Source: a virus. From it: a stretch of DNA of 21,939 nt. The DNA is taken from positions 1 to 21,939 of the IMG/VR virus record IMGVR_UViG_3300046532_001026. One strand, written 5' to 3'. Below, piece by piece: positions 13,661-19,826 of this stretch; within the stretch, counting starts at the first letter, position 1; each line of letters starts with the position of its first letter. The notes under the pieces were generated by a model that was given only the letters and a program-made list of their open reading frames with translations, was not told the DNA's origin and did no database searches. Position numbers and translations under genes: made by a program.

Positions 13661-14582
13661 CTATCTAACTGAATATCTACTAGAGTTGGGATATGAAGTT
13701 CATGGTGTCGTTAGACGGCATAGTGTAGCAGAAAACCAAAGCGCAAGACTATTAGACACTAATGATAAGATTACTACTCATTATGGAGATCTCCTTGATG
13801 AGCATTCTTTGTATAAAATTATGAATGAAGTTAAGCCAGACGAAATCTATAATCTGGCCGCAATGAGTCAAGTACGAATTAGTAGTGATATCCCATCATT
13901 TACTCTTAAAACAAACGCTCTGGGTGTTCTTAATATGCTAGAAGTATATAAGAACGTAGTACCTGAAGCTAAGTTCTATCAAGCATCGTCTAGTGAAATG
14001 TTTGGTAATACTGTGGATGATGATGGATTTCAACGACTAACTACACCTATGAATCCAGTTAGTCCATATGGTTGTGCTAAAGTTTTGGGATACAATCTTA
14101 CCCGACACTATCGCCACGCATACAAACTACAGACTTCAAACGGGGTTCTATTCAATCACGAATCGCCTCGTAGGGGTACAAACTTTGTAACTAACAAGGT
14201 TGTGAAGAATGCTGTAATGATTTCTATGGGATATATGGATACGTTAGAGATGGGTAATATGGATAGTAGTCGTGATTGGGGACACAGTTATGATTATGTC
14301 CGTGCTATGCATAAGATCGTTAATCACGATGTAGCTGATGATTGGGTTGTTGCTACAGGGAAATCATATTCCGTAAGAGAGATGTGTGATTATGTGTTTT
14401 CTAGTTTGGATATGAATTATAAAGATTACGTAGTTCAAAACCCAAAGTATATGCGGCCTGAAGAATTGAAGTATCTTTGTGGTGATTCAAGCAACACTCG
14501 TAAAGTTCTTAATTGGGAGCCTACTTATACTTTTAATACTATGCTTGATGAGATGATTAAGTACTGGATGGATAATCTATGA
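13608..14582 (+). CDS. gmd: GDP-mannose 4,6-dehydratase
   Basis: 324 residues. It converts GDP-D-mannose to GDP-4-keto-6-deoxymannose, the branch point to fucose, rhamnose and perosamine. N-terminal TGISGQDGSYLTEYLLE is the NADP-binding loop in the form characteristic of Gmd (TGxxGQDGSYL), with HGVVRRHS after the second strand. The catalytic set is Ser128 and Glu130 (SSSEMFG) and the YxxxK pair Tyr154 and Lys158 (YGCAK). ESPRRGTNFVTNKV matches the Gmd active-site loop, with Thr where Glu is usual. GAGG lies eight bases upstream. The start lies inside the preceding gene. The sibling enzymes for fucose (GMER) are not in the window. Confidence 0.92.
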   Translation: MAKTKVALITGISGQDGSYLTEYLLELGYEVHGVVRRHSVAENQSARLLDTNDKITTHYGDLLDEHSLYKIMNEVKPDEIYNLAAMSQVRISSDIPSFTLKTNALGVLNMLEVYKNVVPEAKFYQASSSEMFGNTVDDDGFQRLTTPMNPVSPYGCAKVLGYNLTRHYRHAYKLQTSNGVLFNHESPRRGTNFVTNKVVKNAVMISMGYMDTLEMGNMDSSRDWGHSYDYVRAMHKIVNHDVADDWVVATGKSYSVREMCDYVFSSLDMNYKDYVVQNPKYMRPEELKYLCGDSSNTRKVLNWEPTYTFNTMLDEMIKYWMDNL

Positions 14583-15280
14583 GGTATTTATTCGCTAGTT
14601 GTGATGAAAAGTATTTTGTTGAGCATGGTGTTCAGTTTATCAATAGTGCTATCAATCAAGGGGTGTTCCCATGGGTAGATATCATTAATCCAGATAGCGA
14701 TTTACTATTGTTATCTGGAAAAGCAATCAAATCTTTAAATCTACTTCGTATGACACACGATGATGATACTTATAAGATCACATATACTAAATCTAATATA
14801 ACAGATAGAACATTCTATGCTTGTAATCGATTTATCAAAGCATCTGAAATACTACTAAATGCAGAAGCAATATTAATTACAGATATTGATTGTTTCTTGC
14901 GTAAACCCATTGAATGGGATGATTTTGCTGATGCGGATTACTCTCTATATTTGAGAGATCCTTTACCAGGCACTGTTGGTTGGGAGAACACTGGTACTCA
15001 CGTCGGTGCTGGTGCAGTATACTTAACACAAAAAGCAAGAATATTCATGGAGTTTGTAAAGAGACAGATAGAACATTACGGGTTAGTTTGGTTTGTTGAT
15101 CAAGTATCTTTATGGGAAGTACATGAACACTTTCGAACAAACAATTTAGGTTTACGTTTTAAGGAGATGCCACAGAAGTATATTGACTGGGAATTCACAG
15201 AAGATGGTGTTATCTGGACTGGCAAAGGTTCACGAAAAACACAAACAAATTATCTAGAGGAGCGTGATCGTGCAAGTTGA
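14579..15280 (+). CDS. Glycosyltransferase with DxD motif (GT-A fold)
   Basis: 233 residues, with start ATGA overlapping the gmd stop. AILITDIDCFLRKPIEWDDF contains the DxD metal/nucleotide-sugar motif (Asp102, Asp104). FVDQVSLWEVHEHF stands where GT8/GT32-like enzymes have their acceptor and catalytic Asp region, and GTHVGAGAVYLTQ resembles the variable loop that precedes it. No signal or membrane segment is seen, so it acts on the cytoplasmic side. Donor and acceptor unknown; context suggests transfer to a phage- or host-specific glycan. Its end overlaps the next gene's start region by 11 bases. Confidence 0.75.
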   Translation: MRYLFASCDEKYFVEHGVQFINSAINQGVFPWVDIINPDSDLLLLSGKAIKSLNLLRMTHDDDTYKITYTKSNITDRTFYACNRFIKASEILLNAEAILITDIDCFLRKPIEWDDFADADYSLYLRDPLPGTVGWENTGTHVGAGAVYLTQKARIFMEFVKRQIEHYGLVWFVDQVSLWEVHEHFRTNNLGLRFKEMPQKYIDWEFTEDGVIWTGKGSRKTQTNYLEERDRAS

Positions 15281-16277
15281 TATCTATATGCCTAGAATGG
15301 ATGTGATGTTTAAAGAAGGCCCAGTGCCAAAGGAACGAGGACCCATTGCACCTATCAGGAAACATTGGTTGAACTTTATTGAAATGCTGAATGTAGCACA
15401 TATTGGTAAGGGAGATCAGACTAAAATTTATGAATTACCTCTTTGGCAAATCACATCAGAACGTGTTAAAGAAAATAGTCCCGATGCTGATATGATTTAT
15501 ATCCCACATAAGATGCGTGAAAACTGGTTACTTGATGATCGTATTCGTTATTATATGCAAATGGTAATCCCTACCATTTTTTCTATCGACCCATACGGCT
15601 GGGGTGCTACTGCTAAATCGTATCCATTAAGAGATTTTAACAGTTCAGAAAAACACAAACCAGAAATTTATGATTCTATGGCTAAAAGGATTCAGAGCAA
15701 CACTTCTAAGTTCGACCAGCCAGAAAGGAAACCTTTATTATTAAACTATGTACAGAATGATGGTCATAAACGTCGTCTATACGATTATGTTTTCTTTCCT
15801 TGTCAAATCCCACATGATGAAACTATCAAATATCATAGCCCTATCTCAGTAGAAGAAACTTTAGAGTGTGTTTTGAAATGGGCATCAGGCACGGGTAAAC
15901 ATGTTGTCATTAAGGGGCATCCAGTCAATCCAGGTTCTATGGCTTCTATTAAAGAGGTTGCTAAACGATATCCTCATATTTGGGTGGATGATTATAGCAT
16001 TCATGACTTGATAGAGAACGCTAAGATGGTGGTGACGGTTAACAGTGGTGTAGGATTAGAAGCAATCTTACATGGCAAACAGGTGGTGACATTCGGCCGA
16101 GCTGATTACGATCAAGTCACGTATAATGCCAATGATAAGAATTTTTATGATGTCTTGTCTGGTGCTTATAGCACAGCCGATTTAGTTAATATCAGTCGAT
16201 ATAAGAGATTTCTAGACCATTGGTATCATACTTATTACGACACAGAAAATGCTGAAACGTTTGAAAAGGTCGGGTGA
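15270..16277 (+). CDS. Capsule-polysaccharide glycosyltransferase, KpsS/LipB-like
   Basis: 335 residues from GTG 15270, eight bases after GAGGA (15257-15261); a GTG at 15264 is too close to that site. C-terminal marks of the capsule polysaccharide biosynthesis family (KpsS/KpsC/LipB beta-Kdo transferases) are visible: HVVIKGHPVNPGSMASI, then DLIENAKMVVTVNSGVGLEA with ILHGKQVVTFGRADYD, the nucleotide-sugar pocket. The N-terminal half is less typical, with Trp- and Pro-rich segments. It ends at TGA overlapping the PurS start (GTGATG). A role in capsule or LPS assembly is likely; the donor is not known, and a relative of the GT99/GT107 group is the best guess. Confidence 0.68.
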   Translation: MQVDIYMPRMDVMFKEGPVPKERGPIAPIRKHWLNFIEMLNVAHIGKGDQTKIYELPLWQITSERVKENSPDADMIYIPHKMRENWLLDDRIRYYMQMVIPTIFSIDPYGWGATAKSYPLRDFNSSEKHKPEIYDSMAKRIQSNTSKFDQPERKPLLLNYVQNDGHKRRLYDYVFFPCQIPHDETIKYHSPISVEETLECVLKWASGTGKHVVIKGHPVNPGSMASIKEVAKRYPHIWVDDYSIHDLIENAKMVVTVNSGVGLEAILHGKQVVTFGRADYDQVTYNANDKNFYDVLSGAYSTADLVNISRYKRFLDHWYHTYYDTENAETFEKVG

Positions 16278-16534
16278 TGAAAGTTGGTATTAAAGTGCTT
16301 TTACGTGATGGTGTGAAAGACTCTCAGGGAACTGCTGTAATGAATGCCTTAGAGTCTATGGGATATAAAGGTATCAAAGACATTCTTGTCGGGAAATATA
16401 TTATAGTGACGATGGATGAAGACACCAAAGAGTCTCGTATCCTGGTAAAAAAGATGTGTGATGATCTATTAGCTAATTTGGTTATTGAGAAATATGAAAT
16501 CGAATATCCGCTGGATCTCTATGATCTACAATAA
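16277..16534 (+). CDS. purS: PurS, FGAM synthetase small subunit
   Basis: 85 residues. PurS bridges PurL and PurQ in the enzyme making FGAM from FGAR, the fourth step of purine synthesis. MKVGIKVLLRDGVKDSQGTA fits the start (LKxGVxDxQGxAV), GYKGIKDILVGKYIIV the second strand, and CDDLLANLVIEKYEIE the end (LLxNPVIExYxIE). Length equals bacterial PurS. The ATG shares its A with the TGA of the preceding gene; a GTG at 16274 would add one residue but gives a weaker N-terminus. PurL and PurQ are not in the window. A lone phage PurS could assemble with host PurLQ and lift purine flux. Confidence 0.9.
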   Translation: MKVGIKVLLRDGVKDSQGTAVMNALESMGYKGIKDILVGKYIIVTMDEDTKESRILVKKMCDDLLANLVIEKYEIEYPLDLYDLQ

Positions 16535-16727
16535 GAACGTTGTTGATTGGAGACGACTGACATATCCAGCATGTGTAGGGATAGTTCGAATTGGGCGATA
16601 TCCTAACACAGTGTTGGAATATTGGTCAGACGGTGTCTTTCGAGAGATATCTTGGTATCTCAGGCTTTTTCCTATGAGATGGTTGACTTGGAATCGACAA
16701 GGAATTAAATTAAAAAAATTGAAATAA
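16521..16727 (+). CDS. Small basic hypothetical protein
   Basis: 68 residues from ATG 16521, which overlaps the last 14 bases of purS; the frame is open further upstream to 16485, but that part lies inside purS. The protein is Trp-rich and basic (VDWRRLTYPACVGIVRIGRY; LFPMRWLTWNRQGIKLKKLK). GGA precedes the ATG but no strong ribosome site is seen. It ends just before a strong promoter, so it is probably the last gene of the long operon. Function unknown. Coding status rests on the frame length and tight packing. Confidence 0.5.
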   Translation: MIYNKNVVDWRRLTYPACVGIVRIGRYPNTVLEYWSDGVFREISWYLRLFPMRWLTWNRQGIKLKKLK

Positions 16728-16731
16728 ACTA

Positions 16732-16760
16732 TTGACTCTTCCTTCGTTCTTTGCTATAAT
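16732..16760 (+). promoter_or_regulatory. Sigma70 promoter, member 1 of the repeated set
   Basis: TTGACT (16732-16737), 17 bases, TATAAT (16755-16760), with TTTGC before the -10 giving an extended TGn box. The following AACTATACTGAAACAG and GAAAGAGA leader recurs at three later promoters. It drives the 75-residue gene at 16794. Confidence 0.85.
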
Positions 16761-16793
16761 AACTATACTGAAACAGCGAAAGAGATCAGCACT

Positions 16794-17021
16794 ATGACCG
16801 TTCCAGCCAGCTACACGTTAGATGCCCCTACTTTCAATAGCAATGTACTGATGCTTATCGAAGATTTCAATTTCACCATTCGCAAGACTAAGACCCTGCC
16901 CATGAATCGCATTCTTGTTTCTGTGCGATTTGTAGATGAGTCTGCGAAGACTAAGTTCGATAATTATCTCTTCGAATCTGATATGATTTATATTCCGAAG
17001 ATTACTGAAGATAGTGCTTGA
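16794..17021 (+). CDS. Hypothetical early protein
   Basis: 75 residues, alone behind a strong promoter with a short leader (GAAAGAGA then ATG). Mixed alpha/beta composition with strands such as NRILVSVRFVDE and a Tyr/Ile-rich end (DMIYIPKITED); no signal or membrane segment and no known motif. Its TGA stop lies inside the -35 box of the next promoter (TTGACA). Base composition is richer in G+C than the surrounding virion genes. Function unknown; a small host-takeover protein is a guess from the promoter layout. Confidence 0.7.
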   Translation: MTVPASYTLDAPTFNSNVLMLIEDFNFTIRKTKTLPMNRILVSVRFVDESAKTKFDNYLFESDMIYIPKITEDSA

Positions 17022-17058
17022 CAAACCCTTTGTTATTTGCTATAATAACTATACTGAA
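17016..17058 (+). repeat. Promoter-cassette repeat, copy A
   Basis: A 43-base stretch running from GCTTGACAAACC through TTTGCTATAAT to ACTATACTGAA. It is identical to 17287-17329 except for one base (A in place of G at the 20th position). It spans the stop codon, -35, spacer, -10 and start of the leader. Confidence 0.9.
17018..17046 (+). promoter_or_regulatory. Sigma70 promoter, member 2 of the repeated set
   Basis: TTGACA (17018-17023), 17 bases, TATAAT (17041-17046), extended -10 TGC. The TGA of the -35 box is the stop codon of the preceding gene. It drives the 70-residue gene at 17080. Confidence 0.9.
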
Positions 17059-17079
17059 GAGATGATGAAAGAGAGAGAC

Positions 17080-17292
17080 ATGATGAACATTGAAATCGGT
17101 ACCAAGATGATTGGAAACTGGGGTGGGTATAGTCCTCTCAGTCTAGGTGAAGTTACTTCGATTCATGATAATGGTATGATTGAGGTCAACTTTGATGATC
17201 AAGACGGCTATACGCTCTTCCGACCGAACGAGATTCGGACTGATTACGCCACCTCTAATAAAATTGGTGTGTATATCGATAATTTCGCTTGA
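17080..17292 (+). CDS. Hypothetical small protein with SH3/KOW-like core
   Basis: 70 residues starting at ATG 17080 (GAGAGAGAC before it). The frame is open to 17014, but that part is promoter DNA, so the later start is chosen; the same GAGAC-ATG arrangement is seen at 17344. The sequence IGTKMIGNWGGYSPLSLGEV then TSIHDNGMIEVNFDDQDGYT reads as a small all-beta barrel like SH3, Tudor or KOW folds, with FRPNEI closing. Such folds bind RNA, DNA or proteins. Its TGA stop is inside the next -35 box. Function unknown. Confidence 0.72.
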   Translation: MMNIEIGTKMIGNWGGYSPLSLGEVTSIHDNGMIEVNFDDQDGYTLFRPNEIRTDYATSNKIGVYIDNFA

Positions 17293-17329
17293 CAAACCCT
17301 TTGTTGTTTGCTATAATAACTATACTGAA
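17287..17329 (+). repeat. Promoter-cassette repeat, copy B
   Basis: Second copy of the 43-base cassette at 17016-17058, one mismatch, 271 bases downstream in direct orientation. It likewise includes the stop codon of the upstream gene. Related but less similar sequences are at 16731 and 17848. Confidence 0.9.
17289..17317 (+). promoter_or_regulatory. Sigma70 promoter, member 3 of the repeated set
   Basis: TTGACA (17289-17294), 17 bases, TATAAT (17312-17317), extended -10 TGC. The TGA stop of the preceding gene lies in the -35. It drives genes 17344 and 17643. Confidence 0.9.
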
Positions 17330-17343
17330 ACAGAGAAAGAGAC

Positions 17344-17646
17344 ATGAAAATGTTTATTCCTAGCAAATTTGAAGACTGCGGTGAGTACGTTTTCTACAAT
17401 CATGGTGGTCCAGGCACCTGTCACTTCCGTAACGAGAGAAAGTTCGTTGCTCGTTTCAAGCGGGGCGGTAAAGCTTCTTTCATCAAGTTTCTGAAAGCGA
17501 ATTTTACTCCTGATGAGTATTTTGCTCGTAGCGACATGGGGGAAGCTCCTTTGACCATCCTGAACGCTAAGGGATATGTTAGCCCGATGGCGGCGAGAAC
17601 GGCCTGGCGGATGGATCTATACGATCGGCGGATGGAGGCGGGATGA
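17344..17646 (+). CDS. Conserved phage protein, unknown function
   Basis: 100 residues. The ATG follows GAGAAAGAGAC. Features: FYNHGGPGTCHFRN, then FVARFKRGGKASFIKFLKAN followed by FTPDEYFARSDMGEAPLTIL and NAKGYVSP. I recall the pattern FVARFKRGGKAxFxxFLxxNFTxEEYFARxExGExPLxIxxxKGYxxP in small proteins of unrelated phages, without a named function. The last 60 bases are very GC-rich for this genome and contain GGCGGATGGA twice, 21 bases apart. The stop overlaps the next start (ATGA at 17643). Probably an early protein because it sits behind a strong host-type promoter. Confidence 0.75.
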   Translation: MKMFIPSKFEDCGEYVFYNHGGPGTCHFRNERKFVARFKRGGKASFIKFLKANFTPDEYFARSDMGEAPLTILNAKGYVSPMAARTAWRMDLYDRRMEAG

Positions 17647-17828
17647 CAAAGATTCTAATCATTATTATATTCACCGGAGTCGAGATGACTCTAGATGCCA
17701 AAGAGCTATATGGGATAACAACAATGGAACAATGCCGCGAAGTTGTCCCTAACATTCAACGAGAGTATCCATATGCTCAGGTCTCTTGTGTCTTGGGAGA
17801 TATCACGCAGCCGATGCCCAAGGCATAA
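17643..17828 (+). CDS. Small exported or membrane-tethered hypothetical protein
   Basis: 61 residues, start overlapping the preceding stop (ATGA). The N-terminus MTKILIIIIFTGVEM is a short hydrophobic segment, possibly a signal peptide or anchor; the rest (ELYGITTMEQCREVVPNIQR then EYPYAQVSCVLGD) is soluble with two cysteines that could form a disulphide in the periplasm. No lipobox. Small Cys-pair proteins with short leader segments are common in phages and unassigned. Export and disulphide are inferred. Confidence 0.6.
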   Translation: MTKILIIIIFTGVEMTLDAKELYGITTMEQCREVVPNIQREYPYAQVSCVLGDITQPMPKA

Positions 17829-17849
17829 ATAACATACTGAAAATAGGGG

Positions 17850-17878
17850 TTGACAAGCCCCTTGATGTTTGCTATAAT
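17850..17878 (+). promoter_or_regulatory. Sigma70 promoter, member 4 of the repeated set
   Basis: TTGACA (17850-17855), 17 bases, TATAAT (17873-17878), extended -10 TGC, followed by a variant leader GTGTATAATGAAACAGTGAA. Upstream, ATAAATAACATACTGAAAA (17826-17844) looks like a decayed copy of the same leader. It drives the 24-residue ORF and the genes from 17988 on. Confidence 0.88.
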
Positions 17879-17908
17879 GTGTATAATGAAACAGTGAAAG
17901 AAAAATCA

Positions 17909-17983
17909 ATGTTTGAACTTTATGTCTTCGGTGTCTTGATGGTTATGGCGTTGGTTGCTGGATTTTCCGTGAGGAATATGTAA
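17909..17983 (+). CDS. 24-residue hydrophobic micro-ORF
   Basis: MFELYVFGVLMVMALVAGFS then VRNM, a single membrane helix with a short positive end. The ATG follows the GAAACAGTGAAAGAAAAATCA leader in the same place where the other cassette genes start, so it is the first ORF of a strong promoter. No Shine-Dalgarno better than GAAAG is seen. A micro-membrane protein (antiholin, membrane sensor) or merely a leader for the HAD gene, which starts five bases after its stop, are both possible. Too short for composition tests. Confidence 0.5.
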   Translation: MFELYVFGVLMVMALVAGFSVRNM

Positions 17984-17987
17984 GAAT

Positions 17988-18578
17988 ATGGAAAAAAAGA
18001 TTGTAGCAGATTGTGATGGCGTACTTCTAAATTGGGAGTACGCTTTTGATTGCTGGATAAATGAAAAGGGTTTCTACAAGTTGCCTGGCACTGAAGATGA
18101 ATATCATATTGGTAATCGGTATGGTATTACAACGGATAAGGGCCGAGCTTTAGTAAAAGAGTTTAATCAATCGGCTGCCATCGGCTTTCTACCAGCACTA
18201 CGTGACGCAGCTTATTATGTTAAATTGCTTCATGAAAAACACGGGTATGTGTTCGATGTAGTCACTAGCCTTAGCAAGAGTAAGTATGCGGCTAAGTTGC
18301 GTGAACGGAATTTAGATAAGATTTTCGGCGAGAATGTTTTTCGTCGGGTTGTTTGTCTTGATACTGGTGCTGATAAAGACGATTGTCTGCAAGAGTTATA
18401 TGCCGATGGTCCCAGTTATTATTGGATTGAAGATAAGGTATCTAATGCAGTAGCTGGTGCTAAAGTTGGTATGAAACCTATCTTGGTAGAACACGCATTT
18501 AATATGAATGAGAAACTAGACTTTCCAATCTTAAAGAATTGGGAAGAAATTTACAATTATATTTTGGATAACGGATGA
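17988..18578 (+). CDS. HAD-superfamily 5'(3')-nucleotidase-like hydrolase
   Basis: 196 residues. The N-terminal IVADCDGVLLNW is HAD motif I, with nucleophile Asp8 and Asp10. FDVVTSLSKSKYAAKLRERN holds the motif II Ser/Thr and helical lysines, and YYWIEDKVSNAVAGAKVG has the motif IV acidic pair and a motif III-type Lys. Length and layout suit phage and bacterial deoxyribonucleotidases (NT5C-like), which dephosphorylate nucleotides. The start ATG at 17988 is near GAGG. Overlap with the next gene is ATGA (18575). Nucleotide recycling or sanitation alongside RNR/ThyX fits the context; the substrate is not shown. Confidence 0.78.
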   Translation: MEKKIVADCDGVLLNWEYAFDCWINEKGFYKLPGTEDEYHIGNRYGITTDKGRALVKEFNQSAAIGFLPALRDAAYYVKLLHEKHGYVFDVVTSLSKSKYAAKLRERNLDKIFGENVFRRVVCLDTGADKDDCLQELYADGPSYYWIEDKVSNAVAGAKVGMKPILVEHAFNMNEKLDFPILKNWEEIYNYILDNG

Positions 18579-19132
18579 ATATTTTCGCACTATCTAATGA
18601 TCCTAATGAGTCAGCACAGATGATGTGTGATAAACATGTTGTCAAGATGGTGGTTGAATCGGCTCAACTTTTATCTACTGCCCATCGAGTGCTTGATGGT
18701 GAATGTTATCTAGAGAAGACTTCTATTGGTCGAAATATTCAACGTTGGTTGCTTAAAGATATTGTCATGGAATCTACCTTATATAAAGCAACACATATCA
18801 ATCATCCTTCATCCATTTGGGCCAGAAAGTCTAATAACAATTATAATTGGTTGTTCCTACATTTCGAAGAATTGTGTAAAGAATATACTTATCGTTATAA
18901 AAAAATTCACTTGACAGAAGATAAACTTAGGTCTATACTATACAATGTTCCTAATAACATCCCTGTCGGCAATTTGACACCCATAGTACAAGCAATGCCT
19001 GATAAATATAAAAGTTCACATTATGTAGATGCTTACAGGAGATATTATATTGGTGAAAAAAGTGGATTTGCAAAATGGACAAAACGCCAAGCACCAAACT
19101 GGATCGATGATCCCACTTATAGATCCCTATAA
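18575..19132 (+). CDS. Conserved phage/bacterial protein of unknown function
   Basis: 185 residues, start overlapping the preceding stop. Strong family pattern: MNIFALSNDPNESAQMMCDK then HVVKMVVESAQLLSTAHRVL, later YKATHINHPSSIWARKSNNN with YNWLFLHFEELCKEYTYRYK, and PIVQAMPDKYKSSHYVDAYR ending with KWTKRQAPNWI. I recall this family from many phages and some bacteria, always as hypothetical. Conserved Cys, His, Lys and Asp residues in the first half could form an active or metal site. All-helical, no membrane segment. Function unknown. Confidence 0.8.
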   Translation: MNIFALSNDPNESAQMMCDKHVVKMVVESAQLLSTAHRVLDGECYLEKTSIGRNIQRWLLKDIVMESTLYKATHINHPSSIWARKSNNNYNWLFLHFEELCKEYTYRYKKIHLTEDKLRSILYNVPNNIPVGNLTPIVQAMPDKYKSSHYVDAYRRYYIGEKSGFAKWTKRQAPNWIDDPTYRSL

Positions 19133-19292
19133 CGACGATTCGATTTATTGGGCTAAACAAGACGAGTTTGAAAAGTTACTACATTCTGGTTGGGTATATG
19201 CAGATATATACTATAGAAAGAATGTGGCAAAGTGGGAAGAGAAACTAAGATCTTTAAATCAAGAACGTATTAAAAAACATATAGGAGTATAG
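19107..19292 (+). CDS. Small hypothetical protein
   Basis: 61 residues from ATG 19107; the frame is open back to 19029, but that part overlaps the previous gene by about 100 bases, so the later start is preferred. No strong ribosome site (GGA only), suggesting coupling to the upstream gene, which it overlaps by 26 bases. Charged, helical, with YNDDSIYWAKQDEFEKLLHS then GWVYADIYYRKNVAKWEEKL. Function unknown; stops one base before the next gene. Confidence 0.6.
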   Translation: MIPLIDPYNDDSIYWAKQDEFEKLLHSGWVYADIYYRKNVAKWEEKLRSLNQERIKKHIGV

Positions 19293-19293
19293 A

Positions 19294-19560
19294 ATGGCAA
19301 AAAGTAGTGGTTATGTTTCAAGTGGAGAACGGCCTAGTGTTAACCGTTCTGTCACTAAGTCGGTAAGGAGTGATCGTACTCGATTGGATCGTATGCCTGC
19401 TATTATGGATGCTTGGCGAGCATTAAAAAATCCTTGGGTGACTGTCTCTAATCCCAACACTGCCGAAACAAACAAGAAGCTGGTCCGTGTTCGTGCTAAT
19501 GACCTATACGGTGATCCCAAGGCCTCTTATCGAATGAGTCTTGCAGGTGGAGACAAGTGA
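19294..19560 (+). CDS. Small basic hypothetical protein
   Basis: 88 residues, with AGGAG before the ATG. The N-terminal half is Ser/Arg-rich (SSGYVSSGERPSVNRSVTKS), the C-terminal half has NPWVTVSNPNTAETNKKLVR then VRANDLYGDPKASYRMS, a basic/aromatic surface suited to nucleic-acid binding. I recall similar small proteins in marine phages without function. It ends at TGA overlapping the GTG start of glutaredoxin. Confidence 0.68.
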   Translation: MAKSSGYVSSGERPSVNRSVTKSVRSDRTRLDRMPAIMDAWRALKNPWVTVSNPNTAETNKKLVRVRANDLYGDPKASYRMSLAGGDK

Positions 19561-19817
19561 AAAAAGTAGAAATGTTTACTCAAGATTTTTGTGGTTATTG
19601 TACTAAAGCTAAATCTTTGATTAACACCTACATTGAAACAGGTATGTTTGAAGAACTAATAGAGTATAACATTATGATTGGTAGTGAACATAAGAAAAAC
19701 TTGAAAGAAAGGTTGCCTGGAGCTAAGACTGTACCTCAAATTTTCTTTGATGGAGAACATATTGGTGGTTATAATGATCTAGCAGACTACATTGAAAATC
19801 ATACTAGTTTTGGATAG
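19557..19817 (+). CDS. Glutaredoxin
   Basis: 86 residues from a GTG start that overlaps the preceding stop (GTGA). The active site CGYC (Cys12-Cys15) follows a beta strand (VEMFTQDF); TVPQIFFDG supplies the cis-proline 60 that faces the active site, and GGYNDLADYIE gives the closing glycine pair and helix. This is the full single-domain glutaredoxin pattern. It could re-reduce the CxxxxC tail of the phage RNR using host glutathione, which would make the two a working pair although they are 10 kb apart. The call is firm; the partner is inferred. Confidence 0.93.
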   Translation: MKKVEMFTQDFCGYCTKAKSLINTYIETGMFEELIEYNIMIGSEHKKNLKERLPGAKTVPQIFFDGEHIGGYNDLADYIENHTSFG

Positions 19818-19826
19818 GAGAGACAT

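Noticed and set aside
17014-17079. N-terminal extension of the 70-residue gene to 17014
   Set aside because: That stretch is the promoter itself (TTGACA to TATAAT); translating it would need a transcript starting upstream, and the ATG at 17080 has the same leader as its neighbours.
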